Shown: piece after piece, positions 1-7,553 of the stretch
Numbering within the stretch: the stretch's first letter is position 1
How the letters are laid out: the number at the start of each line of letters is the position of its first letter
NCBI GenBank assembly: GCA_022511265.1
Contig: JAFLRX010000006.1
Span: 46,459 to 99,925, forward strand
From: Eubacterium sp.
Lineage (GTDB): Bacteria; Bacillota; Clostridia; Oscillospirales; Ruminococcaceae
DNA: 53,467 nucleotides
Direction of reading: 5' to 3'
Position numbers and translations under genes: made by a program
The notes under the pieces: generated by a model
Told to the model about the DNA's origin: nothing
Databases searched by the model: none
What the model saw: only the letters and a program-made list of their open reading frames with translations

Positions 1-22
1 AGTATACTGGCAAATTGCACAA

Positions 23-1530
23 GTCGGGACCCGTGGGGGTCCCGTGGATTGAAATCTCAACTTTTACAGCGTGTTTGACTATGACACATTGTCGGGACCC
101 GTGGGGGTCCCGTGGATTGAAATAAAGTCAACATCAGTTAATATATATTGAATTTTCTTGTCGGGACCCGTGGGGGTCCCGTGGATTGAAATCCAAAACG
201 GGATTTAGAAAAATTTTGGAAAAAAGGGTCGGGACCCGTGGGGGTCCCGTGGATTGAAATTGCTCTACAGTCCGCCGCTGCCGCTTTATACTGCAGTCGG
301 GACCCGTGGGGGTCCCGTGGATTGAAATACGCAGTGACATTTATTCAAGTATGTTATAATCGCGTCGGGACCCGTGGGGGTCCCGTGGATTGAAATACCT
401 ATTGAAAAACGGGTTGAAATCTGATATACTGTCGGGACCCGTGGGGGTCCCGTGGATTGAAATAACTATCTTAATCATACGGAACGCGGACGCTTTTGTC
501 GGGACCCGTGGGGGTCCCGTGGATTGAAATTTGAAGATAACGGGCTGTTGTTTTCCGACGGGCAGTGTCGGGACCCGTGGGGGTCCCGTGGATTGAAATC
601 TTTTTTATGGTGATATATAATGCTTACTCTTTATGTCGGGACCCGTGGGGGTCCCGTGGATTGAAATAATCAGTTACTTAACGCGGCAACGCCTGTAATA
701 TGTCGGGACCCGTGGGGGTCCCGTGGATTGAAATAGCGATGTCGTCATCGTTAAATGCTGTACACATGTCGGGACCCGTGGGGGTCCCGTGGATTGAAAT
801 AGCACCTACGCGGTAGCAGTTATTAGTCACGGCAGTCGGGACCCGTGGGGGTCCCGTGGATTGAAATTTGGAAGAAAAAGGCTTGTTATTCTCTGACGGA
901 CGTCGGGACCCGTGGGGGTCCCGTGGATTGAAATCAAGTATAAAATAACTTATAACGGACGTGTTATGTGTCGGGACCCGTGGGGGTCCCGTGGATTGAA
1001 ATAACTATCTTGTATCTATGTTAGATAATTACCCTGTCGGGACCCGTGGGGGTCCCGTGGATTGAAATGATAGCGGCAAGAATATTTTTTATAGATGCCT
1101 GTAGTCGGGACCCGTAGGGGTCCCGTGGATTGAAATATCGTACAAATCAGACAGACGCTTTTCCAGCTGGTGTCGGGACCCGTAGGGGTCCCGTGGATTG
1201 AAATCATACGCGCTCCCAATCACCGGTAAATACACCGGGTCGGGACCCGTAGGGGTCCCGTGGATTGAAATGATTTTATACTTGTCACCCAGAACGACAG
1301 AGCGATGTCGGGACCCGTGGGGGTCCCGTGGATTGAAATATCAAGAACAACGGCGCGGTGATCCGCGCGATAAAGTCGGGACCCGTGGGGGTCCCGTGGA
1401 TTGAAATGATACAATATCGAGCCAAAGCTTCAGGGAAAAAGTCGGGGCCCGTGGATTGAAATGGTGCGTGGGGTGAAAAATGGTTGAAACTCAAAAAGTC
1501 GGGACCCGTGGGGGTCCCGTGGATTGAAAT
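23..1530 (+). CRISPR. Type I-C-like CRISPR array, 23 repeats
   Basis: Twenty-three repeats of 33 bp begin at 23, 91, 160, 228, 296, 364, 431, 498, 567, 635, 702, 768, 835, 902, 970, 1036, 1104, 1172, 1239, 1307, 1375, 1441 and 1498, separated by 33-36 bp spacers. Each repeat starts GTCGGGACCC and ends GTGGATTGAAAT, the end typical of type I-C repeats. A 7-bp stem, GGGACCC/GGGTCCC, closes on a GTGG loop. The repeats at 1104, 1172 and 1239 carry GTAG in the loop. The repeat at 1441-1462 is only 22 bp because 11 bp of the stem-loop are missing. The repeat orientation implies + strand transcription, with the leader and any cas genes left of base 1; the degenerate repeat near the right end fits the leader-distal end. 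Bases 1-22 are a partial spacer or leader end. No cas gene lies in this window. Confidence 0.97.
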
Positions 1531-1607
1531 TAGAGAGCGGCCCTTGCATGTATACTTTTTATTGCAAACCCGTTTTTCACAAACGGAAATACCAAATCTT
1601 CCGCCGA

Positions 1608-2393
1608 TTACATCTTTACATATTCCGCGATGACAAATTCGATTTCCGTCTCCAAGGCGGAGATGCTCTCCAATTTAGATTTGTCATTCCGGCTTGTATG
1701 ATAATAATATGGCGTCATGCGGAACACCGAGTCTATATCCTGTGCGGTATTTAAGGTGATATTTGCCGATACTTTTTGCTTTGATTTCAGAGCCAGCATA
1801 TCGGTGACAGGCAGCTTTTCGTCGTTAAGGTATGGGGTATCGTACAGCTTTGTTTTCAGCCCCCATAGATGACGGCTGCCGGGGATAACGCTGTACAATG
1901 TACCGCCGGGCTTGAGGATACGGGCGAACTCTCGCTCGTGAAACGGCGCGAACAGATGTACCGCCCAATCAAAGCTTTCGTCCGCCACCGGGATTGCCGC
2001 CATATTGGCTACGAAATATGTGGCGCCGCCGCGCTTTGCGGCAAGGCGTATCATCTCCTTTGAGATATCAAAGCCGTACACGCAAAGCTCGGGGTTCTCG
2101 CCCAAGGCGGAGGTATAATACCCCTCGCCGCAGCAGATGTCCAGCACCGTGCCGCGCTTGTCCGCAAACAGCGCAGACAGCGCGTCTTTGAGCGGAGCAT
2201 AATACCCTTTGTTGAGAAAATCACGCCGCGAACGGGCGGAGTCTTTGTTGTCTCCGATAAGGTCGCCGCTTTTTGCAGAGCGCAGCAGATTTATGTATCC
2301 CTCGCGGGCAATATCAAAAGAATGGTTTTTGGCGCAACGGGTAGCTTTATCCTCAAAAGCTAAAGCCCCGCCGCAAATCGGGCAGCATAACAT
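1608..2393 (-). CDS. rlmA: 23S rRNA (guanine-N1)-methyltransferase, RlmA type
   Basis: This 261-residue protein opens with a zinc-binding knuckle (CPIC at residues 4-7, then Cys and His near residues 19-23), characteristic of RlmA/RrmA enzymes that methylate N1 of a guanine in helix 35 of 23S rRNA. A class I SAM-binding fold follows, with motif I VLDICCGEGYY near residue 85 and FDISKEMI as the acidic loop. The C-terminal half has the family's HLWGLK...LYD segment. The start is backed by AAAAGGAG about 5 bases upstream. The gene stands alone on the minus strand between the CRISPR array and an HxlR regulator. Macrolide- or tylosin-resistance forms (TlrB, RlmA-II) are close relatives, so whether G745 or G748 is modified cannot be told here. 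Confidence 0.88.
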   Translation of the reverse strand: MLCCPICGGALAFEDKATRCAKNHSFDIAREGYINLLRSAKSGDLIGDNKDSARSRRDFLNKGYYAPLKDALSALFADKRGTVLDICCGEGYYTSALGENPELCVYGFDISKEMIRLAAKRGGATYFVANMAAIPVADESFDWAVHLFAPFHEREFARILKPGGTLYSVIPGSRHLWGLKTKLYDTPYLNDEKLPVTDMLALKSKQKVSANITLNTAQDIDSVFRMTPYYYHTSRNDKSKLESISALETEIEFVIAEYVKM

Positions 2394-2500
2394 AGCGGCT
2401 CCTTTTCTGTTATGAATAATTTGTTTAAGTATAGCATATCTTTGGGAAAATTACAATATGGAAAGATGCTGCATTCATGTGAAAAACACAAAGTATTGCA

Positions 2501-2543
2501 AAAGCCCTCTGAAATCGTTGATTTCAGAGGGCTTTATTTTTTA
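2501..2543 (+). terminator. Strong hairpin terminator, possibly bidirectional
   Basis: A perfect 15-bp stem (2501-2515 with 2521-2535) encloses CGTTG. On the + strand it is followed by a T-rich run (TTTATTTTTT); on the minus strand it runs only into TTTTGC. It lies between the convergently read end of the HxlR gene (2599, minus) and the start of rlmA. It probably ends HxlR transcripts despite the weaker minus-strand T tract. Confidence 0.8.
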
Positions 2544-2598
2544 TCACGGTGTATTGCGTTACTGAGGTGTTGCTGCATTTTTCTAAAACACTTTGGCT

Positions 2599-2928
2599 TT
2601 ATCTGTGCTCTTCTCCCCAGGTGCACATTTGATCCAAAATCGGGATCAAAGACTTGCCGCGCTCTGTTAAACTGTATTCTACTTTCGGCGGTATTTGCGG
2701 ATATTCTTCTCGATGTACAAGCCCGTCCGACTCTAATTCTTTCAGCGTTACACTGAGTGTTTTATAAGAAATGCTTTCGATAAACTTTTTCATCTCGTTG
2801 AAACGAACCACACCAAACCATGCCAGGGCATAGAGAATAAACATTTTGTACTTTCCCTGTATTAAAGACATAGTATAATTAAAACCGGTATCCTCCAGTT
2901 TTGCGTCCTGTATACATTCGATACTCAT
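2599..2928 (-). CDS. HxlR-family winged-helix transcriptional regulator
   Basis: The 109-residue protein has the layout of HxlR/MarR-like regulators: an N-terminal Cys (residue 5), a helix with GKYKMFILYAL, the recognition region RFNEMKKFIESISYKTLSVTLKELESDGLV, and the wing ending YSLTERGKSLIPILDQMCTWGEEH. Regulators of this family act as dimers and often respond to aldehydes, quinones or redox stress through the N-terminal Cys. The gene is divergent from a flavin-dependent reductase at 3073, and a long palindrome sits between them over that gene's promoter. The likely job is therefore repression of the reductase and of itself. The effector is unknown. Confidence 0.9.
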   Translation of the reverse strand: MSIECIQDAKLEDTGFNYTMSLIQGKYKMFILYALAWFGVVRFNEMKKFIESISYKTLSVTLKELESDGLVHREEYPQIPPKVEYSLTERGKSLIPILDQMCTWGEEHR

Positions 2929-2968
2929 AATATCACTTTCCTTTTGGTAAGTATTAAACTTAAATGTT

Positions 2969-3020
2969 AGTATCGCACTTTAATGTGCGTACTTGTTTTT
3001 TATTTTATTCATGTTATAAT
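2969..3020 (+). promoter_or_regulatory. Promoter of the FMN reductase gene with palindromic operator
   Basis: A near-perfect 25-bp inverted repeat spans 2969-2993 (core CGCACTTTAATGTGCG). It directly abuts a promoter with -35 TTGTTT at 2993-2998 and -10 TATAAT at 3015-3020, spaced 16 bp. The position suits an HxlR operator made by the divergent regulator. That the regulator binds here is inferred from position alone. Confidence 0.7.
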
Positions 3021-3072
3021 TATAGTACAACACGGGATAAAAGTCAATCCCGTAAAAACTGAGGATTAGATT

Positions 3073-3618
3073 ATGAGTAAAAAAATTGTTGTAATTACAG
3101 GCAGCCCCAGAAAAAAAGGGAATAGCTTTGCGATGACCGACGCTTTTATCAAAGCGGCGGAAGAGAAAGGGCATACCGTTACACGGTTTGATGCTGCTTT
3201 TATGCAAATAGGCGGCTGCCATGCGTGTGAAACCTGTTTTTCTACCGGAAAAGCCTGCACGTTTGACGATGACTTTAACACCATCGCGCCTGCTATCTTA
3301 GAGGCTGACGTTATTGTGTTTACCATGCCGGTCTACTGGTATTCTATCCCGGCACAAATCAAAGGCGTAATTGACCGCATTTTCTCCCTTGTTGTGGGCG
3401 GAAAAGATATTGCAGGTAAAGAATGTGCGCTTATCACCTGCTGCGAAGAAGAGGATATGTCTGTAATGGACGGTGTTCGCATCCCCATGGAACGTATGTG
3501 CGCACTGAACAAATGGAGGATGGTCGGAGAGGTCTTGATTCCCGGCGTGCTGAATGCAGGCGATATCGACAAGACTGACGGCTGCAAAAAGGCGGCAGAG
3601 CTGGCTGAAAAGATTTAA
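3073..3618 (+). CDS. NADPH-dependent FMN reductase / iron-sulfur flavoprotein-like flavodoxin-fold protein
   Basis: The 181-residue protein has a flavodoxin-like fold. The phosphate-binding loop GSPRKKGNS at residues 11-19 holds FMN, and the conserved PVYWYSIPAQIKGVIDR segment near residues 92-108 is the usual flavin ring contact. A Cys group (CHACETC, residues 50-56, with another Cys at 62) recalls iron-sulfur flavoproteins, but spacing alone does not prove a cluster. Members of this group reduce flavins, quinones or nitro/azo compounds with NAD(P)H. The divergent HxlR gene and its palindrome point to induction by an electrophile or redox cue. The substrate cannot be named from sequence. GAGGA precedes the ATG. 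Confidence 0.87.
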   Translation: MSKKIVVITGSPRKKGNSFAMTDAFIKAAEEKGHTVTRFDAAFMQIGGCHACETCFSTGKACTFDDDFNTIAPAILEADVIVFTMPVYWYSIPAQIKGVIDRIFSLVVGGKDIAGKECALITCCEEEDMSVMDGVRIPMERMCALNKWRMVGEVLIPGVLNAGDIDKTDGCKKAAELAEKI

Positions 3619-3656
3619 GCCGGATTGCCGTTATAATCAAAAACTTATTAGCAAAG

Positions 3657-3690
3657 CTTCTCTGAGATATCACTCTTAGAGGAGTTTTTG
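3657..3690 (+). terminator. Intrinsic terminator after the FMN reductase gene
   Basis: A 10-bp stem with two G-U pairs (3657-3666 with 3675-3684) is followed by TTTTTGTTT. It lies 39 bp after the stop of the flavin reductase gene and ahead of the next promoter. Confidence 0.7.
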
Positions 3691-3723
3691 TTTAGCAAGC
3701 CAACGGTTGGATTCACTTTATGA

Positions 3724-3752
3724 TTTACATTTGCGCAATATTATGTTATAAT
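3724..3752 (+). promoter_or_regulatory. Sigma-A promoter of the vanRS-like operon
   Basis: TTTACA at 3724-3729 and TATAAT at 3747-3752 are separated by 17 bp, about 33 bp ahead of the response regulator start. No VanR-box-like sequence was seen at this promoter, so autoregulation is not evident. Confidence 0.8.
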
Positions 3753-3784
3753 TGTAATCACAAAACAGAAAGAAGTGAACTGTG

Positions 3785-4480
3785 ATGGCTGAAACAATTG
3801 TAATAGTGGACGATGAAAAAGAAATAGCCGATCTTCTTGAGGTATATCTAAAAAATGAAGGGTATACGGTATTAAAGTTTTACAGCGGAAGTGATGTTAT
3901 TAACTGCATTGAGAATACCGTCGTTGACTTAGCGATTTTAGATGTTATGCTCCCGGATATCAACGGATTTCAGATTTGTCAAAAAATAAGAGAAAAGCTT
4001 TATTTCCCCGTTATTATGCTTACTGCAAAGGTAGAGGACGGGGATAAAATTATGGGGCTTACCATCGGTGCTGACGATTACATTACAAAACCATTCAACC
4101 CATTAGAGGTCGTCGCGAGAGTGAAAACCCAGCTGCGGCGGTATATCCGCTATAATAATTCCAATCTGCACGAAGAACATAACGAGTACGATATACGCGG
4201 ACTGCTTATAAACAAGGAAAATCATAAATGCTTTTTATTCGGGAAAGAATTGTCGCTCACTCCGACGGAGTTTTCAATTCTTTGGTATTTGTGCGAGCGA
4301 CAGGGTACTGTCGTTTCGTCCGAGGAATTGTTTGAAGCGGTCTGGGGAGAGAAGTTTTTTAACAGCAATAATACCGTGATGGCACATATCGGCAGACTTC
4401 GGGAAAAGATGAATGAGCCCGCAAAAAATCCGAAATTTATCAAAACGGTTTGGGGAGTGGGGTACACCATTGAAAAATAA
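3785..4480 (+). CDS. VanR-like OmpR-family response regulator
   Basis: This is a 231-residue receiver plus winged-helix regulator. The acidic pair is in IVDDEKE (residues 7-13), the phosphoacceptor is Asp53 in LAILDVMLPD, and the conserved Lys is in YITKPFNP. The C-terminal DNA-binding domain ends KFIKTVWGVGYTIEK. The sequence closely follows remembered enterococcal VanR (EIADLLEVYLKNEGYTV, ICQKIR, GLTIGADDYITKPF, SLTPTEFSIL). A GTG lies one codon earlier (3782), but the ATG at 3785 is the more likely start. The sensor gene overlaps its end by 11 bp. No vanH/A/X ligase genes follow, so this is a VanR-type regulator of wall genes rather than evidence of glycopeptide resistance. Confidence 0.9.
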   Translation: MAETIVIVDDEKEIADLLEVYLKNEGYTVLKFYSGSDVINCIENTVVDLAILDVMLPDINGFQICQKIREKLYFPVIMLTAKVEDGDKIMGLTIGADDYITKPFNPLEVVARVKTQLRRYIRYNNSNLHEEHNEYDIRGLLINKENHKCFLFGKELSLTPTEFSILWYLCERQGTVVSSEELFEAVWGEKFFNSNNTVMAHIGRLREKMNEPAKNPKFIKTVWGVGYTIEK

Positions 4481-5564
4481 AGATAAGAATAGATTTTCGT
4501 CGATTTCCAACCGTATCGTTATCAGATTTGTAATATCTTGTCTGCTTTGGATAGCGTTTGTGGTGGGCAGCTTTTTCATCGGGTGGGAAGTTTGCTCAAG
4601 GATAAGTTGGAGCTACGATGATCCGATTTACGACTTTTTGAGATATATTATTGCGGATAATTCGTCGGAAATAATGGTTATATCAATTTTCGGAGGAATA
4701 ATCCTTTTTTCCGCGATTTCAATAAAAACGTCGCTGAAATATATGAACAATATGGTAGACGCGGCAAAAAGCCTCTCTCATCCTGACGAAAACCCGATTG
4801 AATTGCCCGCAGAATTAACGGATGTTCAAAACGAATTGAATTTAGCGAGAGAACAGGCGCTGCGAAATATCGACATTGCAAACGACGCAGTCAGACGTAA
4901 AAACGACTTGATAATGTATCTTGCCCACGACCTGAAAACACCGCTTGCCTCGGTTATCGGCTACCTGAATTTGCTGCGCGACGAAGGTCAAATCTCAGAT
5001 GAGCTTAGGGAAAAATATCTGTCTGTTTCATTGGAAAAAGCGGAACGGCTTGAAGACTTGATAAATGAATTTTTTGAGATAGCGAGGTTTAATCTTTCGA
5101 CTGTTTCGCTTCAATACAGTAAGATAAATCTGACGCGGCTGCTTGAGCAGTTGACCTATGAGTTCAAACCAATGCTGCAAGAAAAAAATTTGCATTGCAA
5201 GCTTGATGTTGACGGGGATATAATGCTGCGATGCGATGCGGATAAAATTCAGCGTGTTTTGGACAATCTTTTACGAAACGCCGTTATCTACAGCTATGAA
5301 AATACCGAAATAGAAATCACCGCACAAAGCCGCGGCGAGGAAATCATAATTACGTTTTTGAATTTCGGAGATACCATCCCTGCGGAAAAGCTGGACAGAA
5401 TTTTTGAGCAGTTTTACAGGCTGGACGCGGCACGCAGAACCAGCGGCGGAGCGGGCTTGGGGCTGGCGATAGCTCGGCAGATAGCGGAGCTTCATAACGG
5501 AAAAATCACTGCGAAAAGCGAGCAGGATAAAATTGTGTTTGAGGTAACATTGCCTATAAGTTAA
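4470..5564 (+). CDS. VanS-like sensor histidine kinase
   Basis: The gene probably starts at the TTG at 4470, within the end of the regulator gene, because GGGGAGTGG lies just upstream. An upstream in-frame ATG at 4413 has no such site. The 364-residue product has two membrane segments (VIRFVISCLLWIAFVVGSFF and ISIFGGIILFSAI) around a short outside loop of about 45 residues, as in VanS. The H-box is MYLAHDLKTPLASVIGYL, the N-box DNLLRNAVIYS, and the G-boxes run through GGAGLGLAIARQI. It should phosphorylate the adjacent regulator on a cell-envelope cue. The short sensor loop suggests sensing at the membrane. The next gene, a D,D-carboxypeptidase preceded by a VanR-box match, is the most likely target. 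Confidence 0.9.
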   Translation: MKNKDKNRFSSISNRIVIRFVISCLLWIAFVVGSFFIGWEVCSRISWSYDDPIYDFLRYIIADNSSEIMVISIFGGIILFSAISIKTSLKYMNNMVDAAKSLSHPDENPIELPAELTDVQNELNLAREQALRNIDIANDAVRRKNDLIMYLAHDLKTPLASVIGYLNLLRDEGQISDELREKYLSVSLEKAERLEDLINEFFEIARFNLSTVSLQYSKINLTRLLEQLTYEFKPMLQEKNLHCKLDVDGDIMLRCDADKIQRVLDNLLRNAVIYSYENTEIEITAQSRGEEIIITFLNFGDTIPAEKLDRIFEQFYRLDAARRTSGGAGLGLAIARQIAELHNGKITAKSEQDKIVFEVTLPIS

Positions 5565-5569
5565 GAAAA

Positions 5570-5602
5570 TCGTAAGAAATTCCGCGGAAAAAGGTAGAAA
5601 TT
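5570..5602 (+). promoter_or_regulatory. VanR-box-like sites ahead of the carboxypeptidase gene
   Basis: TCGTAAGAAATT at 5570-5581 fits exactly the 12-base VanR-P recognition sequence as I recall it (TCGTANGAAATT, from the enterococcal vanR and vanH promoters). A weaker copy ending GAAATT lies 21 bp further on, at about 5591-5602, two helical turns away, a normal arrangement for OmpR-type regulators. The site starts 5 bp after the sensor kinase stop codon. Binding by the upstream regulator is inferred. Confidence 0.7.
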
Positions 5603-5625
5603 CAACCGTAAAAAACGAATAAATG

Positions 5626-5677
5626 ACACTCTTGTTTTTGATACAATTGTTGTATCAGACAAGAGTGTTTTTATTTT
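5626..5677 (+). terminator. Hairpin with T tract just ahead of the carboxypeptidase RBS
   Basis: ACACTCTTGT (5626-5635) pairs with ACAAGAGTGT (5659-5668). An inner stem, TGATACAA/TTGTATCA (5639-5646 with 5650-5657), extends the hairpin, and TTTTTATTTTTATTT follows. It may end the two-component transcript, or act as an attenuator in the leader of the next gene; the ribosome binding site begins about 20 bp later. Confidence 0.65.
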
Positions 5678-5697
5678 TATTTAACGAGGAAAATCAT

Positions 5698-6555
5698 ATG
5701 AAGAAAATGGTTTTGATATTGAGATCAGTATTTGCCGTTGCCGTTTTGGCGGCAATCATATTTGCAGCCTTAAATAATTCGGAAATTACCGCCAAATCCA
5801 TATTTTACTGTGTTGACACGGACAAGGTTATTTACAGTAACGGAGCCGACGAGCGCATTGCCCCCGCAAGCTTGACCAAGCTGCTTACCGCGTCAGTCGC
5901 GCTGTATTACATAAATCCGGATGAGGTTTTTACCGTAGGCTCTGAGCAGGAGCTGGTGCCGACTGAATCAAGCCTGTGCCTGATTTTACCGGGACATCAG
6001 CTCACTCTGTACGACCTCATAACAGGGATGCTGATGGCATCGGGAAACGATGCGGCTTACACCGTCGCGGTATCAACGGCAAGAATCCTGAACCCCGGTG
6101 CTTCAATGACAGATCAACAGGCAGTGGATTACTTTTGCGGACTTATGAATGATTTTGCAGAGCGACTCGGAATGCATAACAGCCATTTTGTAACGCCTGA
6201 CGGCAGTGATAACCATGACCAATATACAACTGTATCAGATCTACTGCTGTTGTCTGAGTATGCCTTGTCTGTGCCTGAAATTCGTGAAATTACAGGAACA
6301 TATCAAAAATATGTGGTATTTGAATCGGGCGAGAACATTACCTGGACAAATTCCAACAAGCTGCTATGCCCGGACAGTGGGCTTTATTGCGAATACGCAA
6401 TAGGTATGAAAACCGGCACGACGACCGACGCGGGGAATTGCCTTATCGCAGCATTTGAAAAAGACGACAAAACATTTATTTCTGTTGTGGCAGATTGCTT
6501 GACCGATTATGACAGATATGAAGTTACCTTGAGAAATTTTTCAACTTATGTTTAA
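5698..6555 (+). CDS. D-alanyl-D-alanine carboxypeptidase, serine type (peptidase S11, PBP5-like)
   Basis: The start at 5698 is chosen for its GAGGA site; an earlier ATG at 5623 lies inside the hairpin. The 285-residue protein has one N-terminal membrane/signal segment (residues 4-24) and the three penicillin-binding motifs: S58-L-T-K61 with the catalytic Ser, SGN in MASGNDAA, and KTGT near residue 237. Such enzymes remove the terminal D-Ala from peptidoglycan pentapeptides outside the membrane. The protein is short for the family and lacks the C-terminal beta domain and amphipathic anchor of PBP5, so the N-terminal segment probably anchors it. Its place behind a VanRS-like pair and a VanR-box suggests it is induced by wall stress. 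It differs from VanY, which is a metallopeptidase. Confidence 0.88.
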   Translation: MKKMVLILRSVFAVAVLAAIIFAALNNSEITAKSIFYCVDTDKVIYSNGADERIAPASLTKLLTASVALYYINPDEVFTVGSEQELVPTESSLCLILPGHQLTLYDLITGMLMASGNDAAYTVAVSTARILNPGASMTDQQAVDYFCGLMNDFAERLGMHNSHFVTPDGSDNHDQYTTVSDLLLLSEYALSVPEIREITGTYQKYVVFESGENITWTNSNKLLCPDSGLYCEYAIGMKTGTTTDAGNCLIAAFEKDDKTFISVVADCLTDYDRYEVTLRNFSTYV

Positions 6556-6592
6556 TCTAAATATATGTGTAATCCTAACTCCCGAAAATATC

Positions 6593-6621
6593 TTGACTAA
6601 TCCCTGCGACAATGCTATAAT
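6593..6621 (+). promoter_or_regulatory. Promoter of the diguanylate cyclase gene
   Basis: TTGACT at 6593-6598 and TATAAT at 6616-6621 are separated by 17 bp, leaving an untranslated leader of about 65 bases. Nothing else was recognised in the 140-bp gap after the carboxypeptidase gene. Confidence 0.8.
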
Positions 6622-6694
6622 GAATACACATAAGCTGTAATAATTCACGATTTGTTTGTATAGTATCGTTAAGTTGTTTTTGGGAGGGAGCCGT

Positions 6695-7540
6695 ATGACG
6701 CGCGAGGAAGTAAATCTGATGATACACGAGCTGCGCCACGCATTTGACATTGTTCGTATTGTCGAAGCCCCATCTGACAAGCAATGCTGCATAAACGAGG
6801 CCTGCGAGCTGGTGCAAGAGCCGGGACGGTGCTTTGATATATGGAATCAGGACGTCCGTTGCAAGCATTGTGTCTCTATGCGTGCGCTGAGCAAAAAAGA
6901 GACATCGAGAAAATTTGAGTTTGTTGGCTCGGATGTGTATATGATAGAGGCAATGTACGTCGAGATAGAGGACAAGCCCTATGTGATAGAGATGATTTCC
7001 CGATTGCCTGATGAAACCATGCTGGGTGCCTGGGGCTCTAACGATTTCGTCGAGACTATCATTAAACACAATCGCAAGCTCTATCTTGATGCGCTGACAG
7101 GCGCATATAACCGCCAGTACTTTGACGAGCAGCTTTCCGCACTTCCCGGTGAGTATGCTGTCGGATATATTGATATGGACAGATTTAAGGATATCAACGA
7201 TACATGGGGACATCACGCGGGCGACGAGGCACTGAAGGCTGTTGTTGACGTCATGCAGTCATGCGTGCGAGAAAAGGATTCGGTGGTGCGCTTTGGCGGC
7301 GACGAGTTCGTGCTGGTGTTCCGAAATATCTCCAAGCAGGAATTTGCCGAGCGTTTGGATGAGATACGCAAGCTGGTCAGCGAGACTGTGATTGAAGAAT
7401 TTCCCGATATGCGTCTGTCGGTCAGCATCGGCGGATATTACGGAGAGGGCAGGATGGAAGAGTTGGTGCAAAAGGCGGACGAACTGCTCTACGAGGCCAA
7501 ATTGAACAGAAACCGAGTTCAGTTGAATTTTGAAGTGTAA
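6695..7540 (+). CDS. Diguanylate cyclase (GGDEF) with a Cys-rich N-terminal sensor domain
   Basis: The start at 6695 follows GGGAGGGAG; an in-frame ATG at 6656 lacks a binding site. The 281-residue protein makes c-di-GMP from two GTP. It has an intact active-site motif RFGGDEF near residue 200 and an inhibitory I-site RxxD (REKD) exactly five residues before GGDEF, so product inhibition is expected. No membrane segment is seen. The first 115 residues hold a Cys pattern (CC...C near residues 28-34, then C, then CKHC near residue 60) followed by a PAS-like strand region. This could be a metal- or redox-sensing module, but no ligand can be named. It is a single-gene unit, and an EAL protein that would degrade the same messenger lies at 29.7 kb. 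Confidence 0.9.
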   Translation: MTREEVNLMIHELRHAFDIVRIVEAPSDKQCCINEACELVQEPGRCFDIWNQDVRCKHCVSMRALSKKETSRKFEFVGSDVYMIEAMYVEIEDKPYVIEMISRLPDETMLGAWGSNDFVETIIKHNRKLYLDALTGAYNRQYFDEQLSALPGEYAVGYIDMDRFKDINDTWGHHAGDEALKAVVDVMQSCVREKDSVVRFGGDEFVLVFRNISKQEFAERLDEIRKLVSETVIEEFPDMRLSVSIGGYYGEGRMEELVQKADELLYEAKLNRNRVQLNFEV

Positions 7541-7553
7541 TAATTAGAAGTTT

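Noticed and set aside
134-1494. Open frames on both strands across the CRISPR array
   Set aside because: They are made of the repeat read through (for example FNPRDPHGSR) and have no ribosome sites.
1-1530. cas genes belonging to the array
   Set aside because: None of the genes in the window resembles a Cas protein; they are expected left of base 1.
3785-6555. Vancomycin resistance gene cluster
   Set aside because: Only VanR/VanS-like regulators and a serine carboxypeptidase are present. The ligase, dehydrogenase and VanX/VanY enzymes are missing.
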